Below are positions 52,330-61,481 of a DNA stretch of 64,000 nt, in pieces. Source of the stretch: Microvirga sesbaniae (GTDB lineage Bacteria; Pseudomonadota; Alphaproteobacteria; Rhizobiales; Beijerinckiaceae). A model generated the notes under the pieces. The model saw nothing but the letters and a program-made list of their open reading frames with translations, searched no databases and was not told the origin of the DNA. The position numbers and the translations under genes were made by a program. The stretch is from contig NZ_JAMXFJ010000007.1 of assembly GCF_025460805.1 (NCBI RefSeq), forward strand, positions 62,001 to 126,000. The letters run 5' to 3'. The number at the start of each line of letters is the position of its first letter. Within the stretch, counting starts at the first letter, position 1.

Positions 52330-52893
52330 TCACAAGACGCTAGCCCTCGCCTGGGCAGCGTGAGGGGACCTGTGGGACGCTGTGTTGGCCTTTCTCGCGT
52401 TAGCCGGCCTTGGGAAATGGCACAACCGTGCCATCCACCCGATCGACCTCTGTTCGGCCGAACGCCCTGCTCTGGCAGCCTGAGTACGCTCTGCGGCGGA
52501 TCGCACATAGGACACCGGGGTTTCGCTCGGGCAGGGCTTGGCCAGAATCGCGCCCCCAGGCGGCAGATCTCCTCCCCTCGGCCATTCCCGTCCCGAGGTG
52601 ATCAGGATTTCGGTGCTGAGCCATTGCTCGTGAACCTGGCGGGCGAGCGCGTAGCCGTTAAGGCCCGGCGGCATTTCGACGTCCGAGAACACGACGTCGA
52701 CATCAACCCCGGCGCTCAGGAGGGTGAGGGCCTCGTCGGCGTTGGCCGCTTCGGCAACACGGAAGTCGGCTTCGATCGGCAGGTCAGCCGTTACCAACCG
52801 CATCAGCGGCTCGTCCTCGACCCGCAATACGGTTCCGAGAAACAAATGCGACACAGGACGAACAGAACGAAAGAATGGCGAGACGAAACGCAT
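52330..52893 (-). CDS. Response-regulator receiver protein with odd ends
   Basis: The receiver domain is clear: VEDEPLMRLVTADL, phospho-aspartate in VVFSDVEMPPGLNGYALARQ, then ILITSGREWPRGGDLPPGGA and ILAKPCP. It resembles the lone receiver at 49319, including GGDLP. The C-terminal 70 residues are Arg/Ala/Ser-rich and unlike any output domain, so a frameshift near the end is possible. The start is unclear: ATG at 52893 or GTG at 52854. Confidence 0.7.
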   Translation of the reverse strand: MRFVSPFFRSVRPVSHLFLGTVLRVEDEPLMRLVTADLPIEADFRVAEAANADEALTLLSAGVDVDVVFSDVEMPPGLNGYALARQVHEQWLSTEILITSGREWPRGGDLPPGGAILAKPCPSETPVSYVRSAAERTQAARAGRSAEQRSIGWMARLCHFPRPANARKANTASHRSPHAAQARASVL

Positions 52894-53078
52894 CGGCCAC
52901 GCTTTGGTTCCTTCTCGGAGCATCGCGCTCCAATGCAGGAGCCGATCGATGGCGGTTGCGCTTGGCTTAAGCCGCCTCATTCTAGGCTTAAACTCATAGT
53001 TAATGCGCTCCTAACAAAACAACCGGGTCGAGTGCCGCAGATGGCGACTTGGACCAAATTCGTTCGGGGGGCATTCGT

Positions 53079-53639
53079 ATGATGTCGATCTCTCGCTGCC
53101 TGGCTGGCGGCCTTGTGCTCACTTTGGCAACGGCGCTTTATTCCGTTCCGGTCTCGGCTAAGCCTGCTGCGCACGTAACCCTCACGCCGGAGCGGATGTC
53201 GGAGCTGCGGCAGATCAACAGCCATGTGAACAGCACCATTGTCGAAGTGTCCGACATGGACCAGTACGGACGCGAGGACGTCTGGACGCTTCCAACGAGT
53301 GGCCGGGGCGACTGTGAGGATTTCGCACTGCTGAAGCGCAAACTGCTCTTGCAGCGCGGCTGGCCGACCTCGGCGCTGTCGATCTCGGTCGGCACGACCT
53401 CGTCCGGCGAGCCGCATGCGGTGCTTGTCGTGACAACGGCCAGTGGCGAGTACGTCCTGGACAACCTGACCTCATCAATCCTGCCGCCCGCCCAAACAGG
53501 CCACACGTTCCTCTCACGGCAGACGGGTCGCGGGTGGGTTTCGGCTTCGGGCGCAAGAACCAGCGAGCCGACGGTGGATCTTCCCGTCGCCCGTAGCCTG
53601 CCCGTAGCGCAGGCCGGGTTTCGCCGGCCGCGCGGCTGA
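53079..53639 (+). CDS. Transglutaminase-like cysteine peptidase (BTLCP)
   Basis: A 186-residue exported protein with signal LAGGLVLTLATALYSVPVSA. The catalytic triad is visible: Cys in GRGDCEDFALLKRK, His in GEPHAVLVVTT, Asp in YVLDNL. Family members (DUF920, LapG-related) cleave proteins in the periplasm, as LapG does with biofilm adhesins. GGGGGG lies before the ATG at 53079. Substrate and signalling partner are not nearby. Confidence 0.88.
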   Translation: MMSISRCLAGGLVLTLATALYSVPVSAKPAAHVTLTPERMSELRQINSHVNSTIVEVSDMDQYGREDVWTLPTSGRGDCEDFALLKRKLLLQRGWPTSALSISVGTTSSGEPHAVLVVTTASGEYVLDNLTSSILPPAQTGHTFLSRQTGRGWVSASGARTSEPTVDLPVARSLPVAQAGFRRPRG

Positions 53640-53664
53640 CCCGCTCCCTCTCCAGGTAAGCCGT

Positions 53665-53690
53665 GGAACTGAGTTGGCTATAGGATCGTT
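53665..53690 (+). promoter_or_regulatory. Consensus EcfG promoter of a short transcript
   Basis: GGAAC at 53665-53669, 17 bases, then CGTT at 53687-53690, a full match to the general-stress consensus. No gene lies before the terminator 45 bases further on. Confidence 0.65.
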
Positions 53691-53696
53691 GCACCG

Positions 53697-53768
53697 TTTG
53701 GGCCAAATCAGCGTCCCGTCGAGTATTGCTTGCCCCTGATAGCTGAAGACTATCAGGGGCTTTTCTTT
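53697..53768 (+). ncRNA. Candidate general-stress small RNA
   Basis: A transcript starting about seven bases after CGTT would be about 70 nt and end at the intrinsic terminator at 53732-53767. It encodes no convincing peptide. The 35-nt part before the hairpin is unstructured by eye, as expected for a base-pairing region. The 5' end is an estimate. Confidence 0.5.
53732..53768 (+). terminator. Strong intrinsic terminator
   Basis: An 11-bp stem GCCCCTGATAG with CTATCAGGGGC around a seven-base loop, followed by TTTTCTTT. It could also serve the upstream protease gene, whose stop is 93 bases before it. Confidence 0.85.
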
Positions 53769-53885
53769 AGTTTGCGCTCGCAAGACAGGCTAAATCCGAG
53801 GTGCGGGCAGGTATAAAGATTGAATACCCGTTAATTGGCGCAGGCATATCCACATATCGTCTGAAAAAATTTCCAGGAATGTGCC

Positions 53886-53910
53886 GGAACCATGTCCGGA
53901 GTTAGGCGTC
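53886..53910 (+). promoter_or_regulatory. Weak EcfG-like promoter
   Basis: GGAAC, 16 bases, CGTC, about 65 bases before the Gly-rich protein gene. One mismatch in the -10 element. Confidence 0.3.
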
Positions 53911-53974
53911 ATCTAGCAACCTGAGCCGCTCTTCTGCGATCAGCCTCCATTAGTACTCTCTTGTAAGGTGAACC

Positions 53975-54829
53975 ATGAAGCGTTCGCACGCTCTCGCTTT
54001 GTCCGCGATGACCCTGTTTGTTGCCACGTCGGCCTCCGTTCAGGCCCAGATGCCCAGGTCAGGCCAACAGTGCCAGCCTGCCGTTGCCAATGCATCCATG
54101 TACGGCAACTGCCACCTCCGCATCGTCCAGGGCCAGGAAGTCTGCCGCTGCGCAATCCGTCCGCAGGCACGACGTGCGGTCGACCAGGGCACCAGAGCTG
54201 AGACGACCGGATCCATTGGGGCGCCCGGAACATCGTTCCTGGATCGGCTCTTCGGCTCTGGCACGAGTTCCGTCGCAGTCGGCACGTCAGCGCGATCCGC
54301 GGCGGGTTCTCCTGCAATTGCTGGTTCCGCGACGGGCAGGAGTGCGACCTCCTCCGGCAGCGCCATGGCAGGCGCAGTCGGGAACTCGGGTTCCGGTAGT
54401 GCAGCCGGACGATCCGCAGCCGGAGGCCTCGCCGGAGCCGCTCCAGGAGATGCATCGGCTGGCGCTTCCATCGGCGGGAGCTCGGCTGGTGGCAGCAGCC
54501 CGGCCGGCAGCAGCGGCGGCATCGGAGGCTCGAGCGGCAATGGCAGCCGCGGGTCGGCAGGATCCGGCGGCAACGCCAATGGTGCCGGGCCGGGCAATGG
54601 CAACGGACCGGGGAACGGAAACGGTCAGGGGCCGGGCAACAACAACGGCCTCGGCAACGGATCAGAGCCTGCCGACAACACCAGTACCGACGTGAAGGGC
54701 ACCGATCCCTCCAATCCCGGTGGTGGCAGCGGCAACGCGGGTGCCGGGGGCGGTCGAGGCGGCAATGGCAATGGTGGTGGAAATGACAATGGGGGCGGTC
54801 ATGGCGGGGGCAATGGTGGAAGGCGCTGA
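53975..54829 (+). CDS. Secreted Gly/Asn/Ser-rich low-complexity protein
   Basis: A 284-residue exported protein. Signal peptide SHALALSAMTLFVATSASVQ is followed by a small N-terminal Cys region (QQCQPAVANASMYGNCHLRI, VCRC) with four cysteines. From about residue 85 it is almost wholly Gly/Ser/Ala, then Gly/Asn repeats such as GNGNGPGNGNGQGPGNNNG. It is probably a flexible cell-surface or matrix protein. Length of the repeat part likely varies between strains. Confidence 0.8.
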   Translation: MKRSHALALSAMTLFVATSASVQAQMPRSGQQCQPAVANASMYGNCHLRIVQGQEVCRCAIRPQARRAVDQGTRAETTGSIGAPGTSFLDRLFGSGTSSVAVGTSARSAAGSPAIAGSATGRSATSSGSAMAGAVGNSGSGSAAGRSAAGGLAGAAPGDASAGASIGGSSAGGSSPAGSSGGIGGSSGNGSRGSAGSGGNANGAGPGNGNGPGNGNGQGPGNNNGLGNGSEPADNTSTDVKGTDPSNPGGGSGNAGAGGGRGGNGNGGGNDNGGGHGGGNGGRR

Positions 54830-55323
54830 TCATCGGCTCCTGCCGTCGGCCTGATAATCCGGCCTGTGCGTCCTTCCGATCCACAGGTCGACATAGAAAC
54901 TTGCCTGGGCCCTTGGCTGCTTGAACAGCCAAGGGCTGAACGGGCAATTCTACAGGCAAGCGGGACCTTCGCTCGCACTTTGGTGGAGGTTCTACAAGCC
55001 GCCTGAACCAATCACCCGGTTTGGGTGAAAAGTCCGCCCTGGGTCACGCGCTGACGATCCCATGCCCGCACGGAACTTCCGCTGCTCCTTGCCAGAGCAG
55101 ACCATCGGCCACCTTCCGAGAAGTGCCATTAGACAATCTTCCGGATCATCATCAATTTCGCATACGGTCCGTCCCGACAGGCAGTTTAGCCTCTGGCTAT
55201 TGTCGTTGACGCCCCTCGGGGCCTGCCCCTTTGCAGGGTTGCGAATATCGCCAGTGTGACGCAATGCACAGTCCCCGTCTGCAACGGGGTCCAAAGTCCA
55301 ATCATCGCCAACGGAGAAGGCCG
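54830..55323. other. Intergenic stretch with a hairpin
   Basis: At about 54909-54936 GCCCTTGGCTG and CAGCCAAGGGC form a stem-loop without a T-run. No gene is supported. Confidence 0.45.
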
Positions 55324-55503
55324 ATGATCAAGGCATACGGATTCGCACTTGCTGGGGTACTGCTCGCTGGGCTCGGGCCCACGTTCGCGGCGCCGGGCCC
55401 TCAGGAAAGACAATGCATGGTGGGGGAGCAGCGTATCAACGGCGTGTGCCGGGCCTTATCGGAAGGCGCCAGCGCGCGCAATCGAGGTGATACTGGCAGA
55501 TAG
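55324..55503 (+). CDS. Small exported protein (59 aa)
   Basis: Signal peptide KAYGFALAGVLLAGLGPTFA, then about 38 residues with two cysteines (RQCMVGEQRINGVCRA), which may form a disulfide. GGAGAAGG precedes the ATG. Function unknown. Confidence 0.6.
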   Translation: MIKAYGFALAGVLLAGLGPTFAAPGPQERQCMVGEQRINGVCRALSEGASARNRGDTGR

Positions 55504-55728
55504 TGGGCCATTCTCCAGCGCACGGGTTGGCAGCCGACCAGCAGTCGTTAATCTGACGATTGAGGGCAGCAAGAACGAGCGCGACTTCTTTTCGTTGGAG
55601 TTCCGGCTTGGTCGCGCGCGAAATCCGGCGAGTCGTATCGTGTAATCGCCAGTATGGAACGACAATCGAACCGCTCCCTCCCAGCCTCCCGGCGACGAAG
55701 CTTTTTCGCGGGGCATGAGGAGAGATCG

Positions 55729-56053
55729 ATGACCCGGCAAGAGAGCGGCACTGTCATTCGCCGCCTCGTCGACGAATGGGTCGAACTCAGGAGAAGCTGG
55801 CCGCCGAGGGTGCGATCATTGCCCTGCCTCTGCCGGGCGGCACCGCCTATCCGGCGTGCCAGCTCGAGATCGGCGGCACGGTGACAGGCCTGCCGGGGGC
55901 GCTCCGCTCGATGCCGATCCGCTCGCCCCGGATCCTTGAGTGGCTGCTGAGCGGGGATCCCGCTCTCGGTGGCGCAGCGCCGATCGAGGCTCTGCGGCGG
56001 GGCAACGTCACGGAAGTGATCCAGCTCGCCCGCTTGCATGGGGCCGGATGAAC
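55729..56053 (+). pseudogene. Probable frameshifted DNA-binding/antitoxin-like protein
   Basis: Two overlapping frames seem to be parts of one protein. The first starts at 55729 (MTRQESGTVIRRLVDEWV). The second runs from about 55776 to 56051 (GRTQEKLAAEGAIIALPLPG, YPACQLEIGG, LEWLLSGDPALGGAAPIEAL). The latter resembles the C-terminal half of small proteins with the WLL-PxPALGGxTPIEAL block, similar to Xre/MbcA/ParS antitoxins. The join needs a frameshift near 55775. Confidence 0.4.
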
Positions 56054-56145
56054 CGTTCTCCACTCTGTTGGGATCCCGAATGAGCCGCGGCCTTCAACCA
56101 GGTTGAACCAGGCCGAAGATCTTGGCTGGTTCTTCCCCCACTCAT

Positions 56146-57369
56146 CTACTCGGCCGCCATCTGCCTACTCTCGCGCCCTCTTCGCGTGCCTATTGGCCCA
56201 ACTATGCTGGGGCTGGCAAGAACGGCTTGATGAAGGTCGTCGACATGGCGCACGGATTGCAGGGCCTCCAGCATCGGCCCGCAGATCAGGCGCTCGCCAG
56301 AGGGATCATGGTGACAGACGGGGTCCCACAAGCCCATTGGCGTCCAGATGTCCGGATCATGCCACTCCGGCATGCCGAGGATCGGGTAGAGGCACACGCC
56401 GCGGATCGGGACGCGGTCGCGGAGAAGCATCTCCGCTTCGTCCGCCACCTCCCGCAGCCAGCGGCCACGGCTGTCACCAACATGGCTGGTCTCGGTGATC
56501 ATCACCTCACCGCCGTATCGCTCCCACACCGAACGGACGAGAGCGCTCAGGGACCATCGGCGCGGATCGTCGTCGGCGAGCGGCGGGATGACCCCATCTT
56601 CTCCGGGCGGGACGCCCCATTCCCATTGGTTGGTCCAATAATAATTGATGCCCACCACATCCAGGTGCGCGCGGCTGCCACCCAGTTCCGGCAGAAGGCG
56701 TCCGCACAGCATGTCCCAGCTCTGGAACACGAGTCGTTCGTTGAAGTCGCGCACCTCGTCCTCCAGATCAGGACAGTCAAAGGGACAGGCTACACGACAC
56801 AAAGGATCCACATTGACCATGCGTGCATCCGGGCAGGCCGCCCAGAGGGCATTGATACCCCCAATCGCGGCGCGCGTGAGTGCGACCTTCAGATCCCAGC
56901 CGCGTCCGGTCATGTGCGGCGCAAACAGGCCCTTCTCGCCCCCCGCATAGGACATGAATGACGGCTCATTGACCGGGGTGAAGGCGCAAGTCCCCTCGCC
57001 ATGCCGGGCGATGTACCGGCCGACCGCATGACAGTAGTCGGCGAAACGCTTCGGAAACCCATCACCCCAGAGATCCAGCCCCTGCGGATAGCCGTAGTGG
57101 AACAGGTCCCAGATGATCTCGATGCGATGGCGGCGTGCTGCCTCGACAAACGGCTCGACTGTGGAGAAGTCGTAGCGCCCGTTTCCGAGATCCACCAGGG
57201 GCCAGCGGATGGTCTCCCGTGCCGCGTGTAGACCGAGGTCTGCGAGTTGCCGGTAATCCTCATCGACTGTTCCGTCGTGGCCGGTCGCCACCACCTGGTC
57301 GAACCAGTGGCCGTGCCGGTTGTACCCAGTAGAGCCTTCGAACCCAGCGAGAAAGAAGCTTCGGAACAT
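56146..57369 (-). CDS. GH1-like glycoside hydrolase
   Basis: A 407-residue clan GH-A (beta/alpha)8 hydrolase, soluble. The N-terminal strand holds AGFEGSTGYNRHGHWFD; the general acid/base glutamate is in TPVNEPSF (about 135) and the nucleophile glutamate in VMITETSHVGD. The rest is shorter than classical GH1 enzymes, as in the bacterial family-1-like group. GGGGAGG precedes the ATG. It lies 17 bases after the next glycosidase gene, in one leftward operon; both probably act on plant-type glycosides. Confidence 0.85.
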   Translation of the reverse strand: MFRSFFLAGFEGSTGYNRHGHWFDQVVATGHDGTVDEDYRQLADLGLHAARETIRWPLVDLGNGRYDFSTVEPFVEAARRHRIEIIWDLFHYGYPQGLDLWGDGFPKRFADYCHAVGRYIARHGEGTCAFTPVNEPSFMSYAGGEKGLFAPHMTGRGWDLKVALTRAAIGGINALWAACPDARMVNVDPLCRVACPFDCPDLEDEVRDFNERLVFQSWDMLCGRLLPELGGSRAHLDVVGINYYWTNQWEWGVPPGEDGVIPPLADDDPRRWSLSALVRSVWERYGGEVMITETSHVGDSRGRWLREVADEAEMLLRDRVPIRGVCLYPILGMPEWHDPDIWTPMGLWDPVCHHDPSGERLICGPMLEALQSVRHVDDLHQAVLASPSIVGPIGTRRGRESRQMAAE

Positions 57370-57386
57370 CCCGCCCTCCCCTTATC

Positions 57387-58700
57387 TCAGCGCAGTGCGG
57401 CCGCACGGGGCGAGGCTTCCGTCAGCATGCCGACCGCCTCGATCCCGCCTCTCACGAGTTGCTGGTAGATGTCCACGGCGGGTGTCCGCACCCGGCGCAA
57501 TGGATCCGCCTCGTCCGGGACGATGTCCCACAAGCCCATTTCAGCCAGATGCTCCGTCACGGGACGGCGGCCCTGGCGGTAGGCCCAGGTGACGAGGGAG
57601 AACATCGGCCACCAGGTGTAGCCCACCAGCGGAACGCCCTCCTGGCGGAGCTGCCGTGTCGCCGCGATGGAGGCGTCGAGCCAGTCGAGCCGACGCCGCA
57701 GAGAGCCCATTGAGGCCGTCTCCGAGATCATGAGCGGCACGCGATAGCGCTCGTGGTAGAGGCGTCCAAGCCGGATGATGAGATCGGCGCCTGCATAGGG
57801 CATGCGGATGCGAAAGCGCCCGCCGACATCCCGCAGCAGCTTCTTCTGCGTGAACATCGGGTAGAGGTTCATGCCGATGACCGGCAGCGCCACGGCATTG
57901 TCGAGAAACCAGGCGAGATCGGCCTCCCGCGCTCCATTCTTCAGCAGCCATGGCCACAGGGCATGGCGCTTGTCGATCCGGCCCGAGACGAGATCAAGGG
58001 CAAGAAAGACGACCTCCTGCCGGCGCCGGGCCTCGTCCTCGAAAGCAGGATCGTCCGTATCGAAGAGGTCGGTGGCATCGACGAAGTAGGGCACGATCTC
58101 GGGATCGACGCTTTCCAGAGCCTTGACCGTCTCGACCATGCCCTTCGCGATGGCCAGCATCAGCGCCACGAAGCCGGGCCAGCTGCGCCGGAACGGCGGC
58201 CACCAGCCCAGGCGCCCGCAGTACCATCCGGTGATGCGAGGCTCATTGAGCGGCGTGTACCAGGTGATCCGTCCTCTAAACCGCTCGGCGAGACGCCCGG
58301 CATACTCGGCGACGAGCTTCGGGTAGTCAGGATGCAGGAACGCGTTCTCGATCCAGGCCGGCAGCCCATAATGGACGAGATCAACCTGAGGCTCGACCCC
58401 AAGATCAAGCAGCCGCTCCAGGGTCTCATCCGGGAAGGTCCAGTCCCAGGTGTTCGGCTCAGGCTGGATCCGATGCCACGGCACGCCATAGCGGGCGCAC
58501 GGGACGCCCAATTCAGCCACAAGACCAAGGTCCTCGTGCCACCGGTCGTAGTGGCCAGTCAGCTCGTACTCGTCCAGGGTGCGCCCGGTGACCGGGTGCG
58601 GTGCCGTGATGAAGGTGTCTTCAATGCCGGTCGACCACCAGAACGCATCGGGCGCGGACAGGCGCGACAGCTGGGATCGAGGCGGAAGCGCTTGGGTCAT
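57387..58700 (-). CDS. GH1-like glycoside hydrolase (first gene)
   Basis: A 437-residue clan GH-A hydrolase. It opens APDAFWWSTGIEDTFITAPH; the acid/base glutamate is in YTPLNEPRITGWYCGRLGWW and the nucleophile in LMISETASMGS. No signal peptide. It is first in the two-gene operon and divergent from the GH2 gene. The two GH1-like proteins have diverged strongly, so separate substrates or a heteromer are both possible. Confidence 0.87.
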   Translation of the reverse strand: MTQALPPRSQLSRLSAPDAFWWSTGIEDTFITAPHPVTGRTLDEYELTGHYDRWHEDLGLVAELGVPCARYGVPWHRIQPEPNTWDWTFPDETLERLLDLGVEPQVDLVHYGLPAWIENAFLHPDYPKLVAEYAGRLAERFRGRITWYTPLNEPRITGWYCGRLGWWPPFRRSWPGFVALMLAIAKGMVETVKALESVDPEIVPYFVDATDLFDTDDPAFEDEARRRQEVVFLALDLVSGRIDKRHALWPWLLKNGAREADLAWFLDNAVALPVIGMNLYPMFTQKKLLRDVGGRFRIRMPYAGADLIIRLGRLYHERYRVPLMISETASMGSLRRRLDWLDASIAATRQLRQEGVPLVGYTWWPMFSLVTWAYRQGRRPVTEHLAEMGLWDIVPDEADPLRRVRTPAVDIYQQLVRGGIEAVGMLTEASPRAAALR

Positions 58701-59164
58701 GCCGGGGCCGTCCCTTGAGCGTCAGTGCTGCCACTGCTGCACAGCGGTTGGGCCGTGGATCAACCTCGGCCGTCATGTGGTCCAAGGTAGGAAACTGCTC
58801 ACAGCCAAGAAAGTTGCATCCGATCCGGCGCTGGAGAACCTCCCCTGCGCTCGTGCGTTGGTCGGGGGCGAGTGAGTGATCCGGCTTTCTGCCGGGGGAG
58901 CGCGGCCATGCCGACCCGGACTGATCCCCTTAACCGTCAGCGCCACGCCGGCCCAAAGAGGGTGTCATCCAGACCGGATCGTGAACAGCGAGTCCATGGG
59001 CATGAGGTGCCGCCTCCGCAGGAAGATTGCGCATCTCGTGGCGGAGCCACTCCGCAGGCACAGCCGGAGCAAACGCCTCTGACCCTGATCACCCCACCGG
59101 CTGGCCTTCGCTATCTCCGAGGCCGCTACTGAGTTCGACGTGATGACCACGAAGTGGACGAGAC
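58701..59164. other. Shared regulatory region of the glycosidase genes
   Basis: About 460 bases between divergent operons, with no convincing gene or operator seen. Confidence 0.4.
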
Positions 59165-61039
59165 ATGACTGAGACGATCTCCCAGGCCGACCTCCATCCA
59201 CGCCCGCAGCTGCGCCGGGAGCGCTGGATCGACCTGTGCGGCCTCTGGGGCTTCGCCTTCGACGATGAGGACCGGGGGCTTGCCGAGCGCTGGTTTGAGC
59301 GGGCGGAGCCCTTCGACCGCGAGATCGTGGTGCCGTTTCCGCCCGAGAGCAAGCGGTCGGGCGTGCATGACACGGGGTTTCACCCGGTGGTCTGGTATCG
59401 TCGTGAGATCCGGGTCGAGGACGCGGATCGTCGAGACCGGCTGCTCCTTCATTTCGGCGCGGTCGACTACAAGGCCGCCGTGTGGGTCAACGGCCGTATG
59501 GCGGTTGAGCATGTCGGCGGGCAGACGCCCTTTTCGGCCGACATCACCCCCCTGCTCGTTCCTGGCGAAACGCAGGTGATCGTCGTCCGCGCCGAGGACG
59601 AGCCCCGGGACCTGCAGCAGCCGCGCGGCAAGCAGTACTGGGAGAAGGAGCCCGGCTACATCTGGTATCACCGGACCACCGGCATCTGGCAGCCAGTCTG
59701 GCTGGAGCCGGTCCCAACGGTGGCGATTGCCGAGCTGCGCTGGACGCCCGATGTCGACCGCTTCGGTGTGGGCCTGGTCATCAGGCTGGACCAGACGCCG
59801 CCCGATGACTGGCGCGTGCGCGTGCAGTTGAGAGGCGACCGGCCGTTGCGGACCCTCGTCGATGATATCTGTCTCCTCACGGGCCGGGAGGTCCGCCGCG
59901 ACCTGCTGCTGGACATCAACGACGCGGCGATTCGCCGGCGCCGCACGCTGCTGTGGGCTCCCGAGCATCCCAACCTCGTCGAGGCGACCATCGAACTCAT
60001 CGATGGGAATGGCGCCGTCGTCGACCGGGTCGAGAGCTACTTCGGGCTGCGCCGGATCGAGGCCAGGGACGGGCGCTTCATCATCAATGGCATTCCCATC
60101 TTCCTGCGGCTCGTCCTGGCGCAGAACTACTGGCCGGATTCGCTTCTGGCTGCCCCGGATGGCGAAGCGCTCAGGCGCGAGGTGGAGCTGGCCCAACAAC
60201 TCGGCTTCAACGGCATCCGGATCCATCAGAAGATCGAGGATCCGCGCTTTCTCTGCTGGTGCGACCGGCTCGGCATGCTCGTCTGGAGCGAGGCCGCCAA
60301 TGCCTATGTCTACTCGGACCGTGCGGCCGAAATGCTCACGCGCGAATGGCTGGAAGCGATCCGCCGCGACTACAATCATCCCGCCATCATCACCTGGGTG
60401 CCGCTGAACGAGAGCTGGGGTGTGCCGGATCTTGACCGCTCGGCCCAGCAGCGGCACTTCGTGCGGGCGCTTTACCATCTCACCAAGGCGCTCGACCCGT
60501 CCCGTCCGGTGATCGGCAATGACGGCTGGCAGCACGCCGTGGGCGACATCTTCGGCGTGCATGACTATGCGCCCTCCGGCGAGATGCTGCGGGAGCGGTA
60601 TGCTGACCGGGAGACCATCGCGCGCACGTTCCGCGAGGTGCGCCCGCACCACCATCCGCTGCTGGGCGAGGGTGCCAAGATCGAGAACGAGCCGATTGTG
60701 ATCAGCGAGTTCGGGGGCTTGGGCTTCGTGCCCCAAGCGACCGAGGACTGGTTCGGCTATGGCCAGTTTTCCAGCGCCGACGAATTGCTCGTCCGCTATG
60801 AGGAGCTCGTTGACGCGCTGCTTGCCTCCACCGCGTTGGCCGGGTTCTGCTACACCCAGCTCACCGACACCGCCCAGGAGACCAACGGGCTCCTCACCGT
60901 GAACCGCGAGCCGAAGTTCGACATCGAGCGCGTGCGCGCCATCAACAGCCGTCCCTCGAAGGCGGTGCCAAGCGAGATCCTGGACGTGCTGATCAAACAG
61001 GAGGTGGAACGGCGGCGGCGTGAGCGTGGGCAGGAATAG
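59165..61039 (+). CDS. Glycoside hydrolase family 2 protein
   Basis: A 624-residue GH2 enzyme (beta-galactosidase/beta-glucuronidase/mannosidase group). The sugar-binding jelly roll at about 15-190 reads LCGLWGFAFDDEDRG, WYRREIRVED and WVNGRMAVEHVGGQTPFSAD; an immunoglobulin-like domain follows; the catalytic barrel has the acid/base in WVPLNESWGVPD and the nucleophile in VISEFGGLGF. No signal peptide. With the two GH1-like genes opposite, it suggests intracellular breakdown of imported oligosaccharides. No transporter is linked. Confidence 0.9.
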   Translation: MTETISQADLHPRPQLRRERWIDLCGLWGFAFDDEDRGLAERWFERAEPFDREIVVPFPPESKRSGVHDTGFHPVVWYRREIRVEDADRRDRLLLHFGAVDYKAAVWVNGRMAVEHVGGQTPFSADITPLLVPGETQVIVVRAEDEPRDLQQPRGKQYWEKEPGYIWYHRTTGIWQPVWLEPVPTVAIAELRWTPDVDRFGVGLVIRLDQTPPDDWRVRVQLRGDRPLRTLVDDICLLTGREVRRDLLLDINDAAIRRRRTLLWAPEHPNLVEATIELIDGNGAVVDRVESYFGLRRIEARDGRFIINGIPIFLRLVLAQNYWPDSLLAAPDGEALRREVELAQQLGFNGIRIHQKIEDPRFLCWCDRLGMLVWSEAANAYVYSDRAAEMLTREWLEAIRRDYNHPAIITWVPLNESWGVPDLDRSAQQRHFVRALYHLTKALDPSRPVIGNDGWQHAVGDIFGVHDYAPSGEMLRERYADRETIARTFREVRPHHHPLLGEGAKIENEPIVISEFGGLGFVPQATEDWFGYGQFSSADELLVRYEELVDALLASTALAGFCYTQLTDTAQETNGLLTVNREPKFDIERVRAINSRPSKAVPSEILDVLIKQEVERRRRERGQE

Positions 61040-61155
61040 GCATCTCTCGCCAGCAGGACTGCCTCAATGCCGAATGTCGGGAGAGCTCTTGTCGTCAGCG
61101 CCGTGGTTTCTGCAACGCTGCGGGATCTTCAGACCGCACGGAGCGTCACCAGTGA

Positions 61156-61368
61156 ATGGACGACGCGACCACACGGCGTCTGAGAAATTGCACAGCCTGG
61201 ATTGCTCGCGAGCACCGGAACATGGAATGGGCGGAAATCTTCGATCTCCTCGATAGGATTGAGCCCGGAAGCCGTCCACATTTCATCTCACTTGTGTGCC
61301 GGCAGCTCAGCGCATCCAACCTTCAGTGTTTCACCCGACTGCTCAACGCCCACGACCGGCAACCCTGA
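61156..61368 (+). CDS. Small hypothetical protein
   Basis: A 70-residue helical product (RLRNCTAWIAREHRNMEWAE, FDLLDRIEPGSRPHFISLVC). Good composition, but only a weak ribosome site. Confidence 0.5.
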   Translation: MDDATTRRLRNCTAWIAREHRNMEWAEIFDLLDRIEPGSRPHFISLVCRQLSASNLQCFTRLLNAHDRQP

Positions 61369-61481
61369 GGACCGGCGGCGCTGCCACATCGTCCTGCCGG
61401 GGCACGGCCTCCCCGGCTGACCTTCGACGCGGCGGATTTCCTGGAGCTCAGCAATGGCAGGTTACCAAGATTCGGTGACGT

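Noticed and set aside
59126-60736. A 536-residue minus-strand frame
   Set aside because: Antisense to the GH2 enzyme, which has both catalytic glutamates; the antisense product has no motif.
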